Position numbers and translations under genes: made by a program. The notes under the pieces were generated by a model. That model was not told the origin of the DNA and did not search any database. It saw only the letters and a list, made by a program, of their open reading frames with translations. Positions 62,781-64,000 of a stretch of 64,000 nucleotides of DNA are shown here, in pieces. How positions within the stretch are numbered: position 1 is the stretch's first letter; the number at the start of each line of letters is the position of its first letter. This DNA comes from Lewinellaceae bacterium (GTDB taxonomy: Bacteria; Bacteroidota; Bacteroidia; Chitinophagales; Saprospiraceae). The stretch lies in contig JACJYE010000013.1 in NCBI GenBank assembly GCA_020636255.1, positions 124,001 through 188,000 of the forward strand. The letters are read 5' to 3'.

Positions 62781-63983
62781 ATGAACAAGCCCTTATTACT
62801 TCTGATCTTCATCATAGGCCACTATTCCCTGGCCGCCCAGAAATTCGACAAGCTGGCCCTGACACCCCCTATGGGCTGGAATAGCTGGAATACCTTCGAG
62901 ACGGACATCAATGAGCAGTTGGTGAAAGACATTGCCGACGCTTTTGTCTCATACGGGCTCAAAGACGCCGGCTACGAGTACATCGTCCTGGATGACGGAT
63001 GGATGGCCCGCGAACGCGACGAAGCCGGCAACCTGGTGGCCGACCCCGTAAAGTTCCCCGGCGGCATGAAGGCCCTGGCAGACTACATCCACGCCAGAGG
63101 GCTCAAATTCGGCCTGTACAACTGCGCAGGCTCCAAAACCTGCGCGGGTTATCCTGGCAGCCGGGGGCATGAATACCAGGACGCCCGCACCTACGCATCC
63201 TGGGATGTCGATTACCTGAAATATGATTGGTGCAATACCGCCAGGCTGAATGCCGAAGGCGCTTATATGACGATGCGCGATGCCCTGCACAAAGCCGGCC
63301 GGCCCGTCGTGTTCAGCATCTGCGAATGGGGCGATAACCAGTCCTGGTTATGGGGCAAAGACATAGGCCACCTGTGGCGGGTAACGGGAGATATCAGCAA
63401 CTGCTGGGACTGCGAGATCGGGCACGGCTCCTGGTCGTCGCTCGGCGTCTGGCGGATCATCAACCTGCGCAAGGGCATCCGGCAGTATTCCGGGCCGGGG
63501 CACTGGAACGATTATGACATGATGGAGGTGGGCAACGGTATGACGGATGCTGAAGATCGCAGCCACTTTGCCATGTGGTGTATGTTGGCCTCGCCCCTGG
63601 TCATGGGCAACGACCTGAGAACCGCTGCTGCCGAAACCGTAAAAACCCTAACGAACAAGGAGGTGATTGCCGTCAACCAGGACCCGCTGGGCGTACAGGG
63701 CTTTCGTTACACCGATGCCGATGGCCTCGAGGTTTGGGCCAAACCCCTGGACAACGGCGAATGGGCCATGGCTTTCGTCAATATGAACGATGAGCCTTAC
63801 GAACTGGATCTCGACTGGAAAAAGCAGGATATCAGCGACGGCCTGAACGGGCGGAGGCTGGAGGCGGGGAAAAAGGACTACCACATTCGCAGCCTGTTCG
63901 GCCATAAAGATATGGGCACTACCGGGCAGCCTTTGCGGGCCGTGGTCGGCGTACATGATGTATTAATGATCCGGCTGAAGTAA
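62781..63983 (+). CDS. GH27 family alpha-galactosidase
   Basis: 400 aa with a signal peptide (MNKPLLLLIFIIGHYSLAAQ). The (beta/alpha)8 barrel shows TPPMGWNSWNTFET, the nucleophile Asp149 in DYLKYDWC, the paired Cys residues around LYNCAGSKTC, and the acid/base Asp204 in WRVTGDIS. GYEYIVLDDGWM and GPGHWNDYDMMEVGNG are also typical. A C-terminal beta domain (about 310-400) follows. It removes terminal alpha-galactosyl (or related) residues from oligosaccharides, probably in the periplasm. No sorting domain is present. It is divergent from the DUF177-rpmF pair. Confidence 0.93.
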   Translation: MNKPLLLLIFIIGHYSLAAQKFDKLALTPPMGWNSWNTFETDINEQLVKDIADAFVSYGLKDAGYEYIVLDDGWMARERDEAGNLVADPVKFPGGMKALADYIHARGLKFGLYNCAGSKTCAGYPGSRGHEYQDARTYASWDVDYLKYDWCNTARLNAEGAYMTMRDALHKAGRPVVFSICEWGDNQSWLWGKDIGHLWRVTGDISNCWDCEIGHGSWSSLGVWRIINLRKGIRQYSGPGHWNDYDMMEVGNGMTDAEDRSHFAMWCMLASPLVMGNDLRTAAAETVKTLTNKEVIAVNQDPLGVQGFRYTDADGLEVWAKPLDNGEWAMAFVNMNDEPYELDLDWKKQDISDGLNGRRLEAGKKDYHIRSLFGHKDMGTTGQPLRAVVGVHDVLMIRLK

Positions 63984-64000
63984 GGCCCCGAACATCGGGG

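Overview
The window is a GC-rich chromosomal segment of a Bacteroidota bacterium, most likely a Lewinella/Saprospira-type member (class Saprospiria). The evidence is: six large secreted proteins with type IX secretion (T9SS) C-terminal sorting domains; Bacteroidota-style -7 boxes (TAnnTTTG) before several genes; an HU-CCDC81/SPOR protein; a GxxExxY protein; a carboxypeptidase-regulatory/dockerin-like protein; and a LytS/LytTR pair with a propeller sensor. I saw no rRNA, tRNA or CRISPR array.

Layout. 0-5 kb: an NtrC-type regulator and its histidine kinase (overlapping pair), queA, and a small GxxExxY nuclease-like gene bracketed by two copies of a palindromic repeat. 5-12 kb: three T9SS-secreted beta-rich proteins on the minus strand, two of them with nearly identical C-termini. 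12.5-17 kb: metH, whose AdoMet-binding domain carries an in-frame 216-codon insertion encoding a DUF559 (PD-(D/E)XK-type) endonuclease domain flanked by GC-rich palindromes and 33-nt repeats. 17-22 kb: a lipoprotein, a vanadium haloperoxidase/PAP2-like lipoprotein, an HU-CCDC81/SPOR envelope protein and an unknown conserved protein. 22-26.4 kb: a cohesin/SprB/dockerin-like T9SS protein followed by a small dockerin-like protein. 26.4-27.1 kb: an island of nested inverted-repeat elements. 27-33 kb: metK, an FAH-family hydrolase, and a LytTR regulator with its propeller histidine kinase. 33-49 kb: a Tc toxin locus (a TcB/TcC-like fusion with an AT-rich variable tip, then TcA). 49-58 kb: two more giant T9SS surface proteins. 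58-64 kb: a GRAM-like protein, trpS, two related exported proteins, ridA, rpmF, the DUF177 gene and a GH27 alpha-galactosidase.

Themes. metH, metK and queA all belong to methionine/AdoMet chemistry (synthesis of methionine, of AdoMet, and use of AdoMet on tRNA), but they are not one operon. The Tc locus is divergent from the LytS/LytTR pair. The region in front of the TcB/TcC gene and the region in front of the T9SS gene downstream of TcA share a motif repeated about every 21 bp, which suggests common control.

The most unusual signal is repeats tied to small nuclease domains. The DUF559 insertion in metH is edged by CCCC-AAA-GGGG-type palindromes, and similar palindromes sit in the loops of two MITE-like elements. 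The GxxExxY gene is bracketed by a different palindrome family, with a third copy beside metH. A separate short repeat (core AGCTTGTTTGGAGGCC) occurs about eight times, often directly after stop codons. All functional statements rest on reading motifs by eye; no database search was run.
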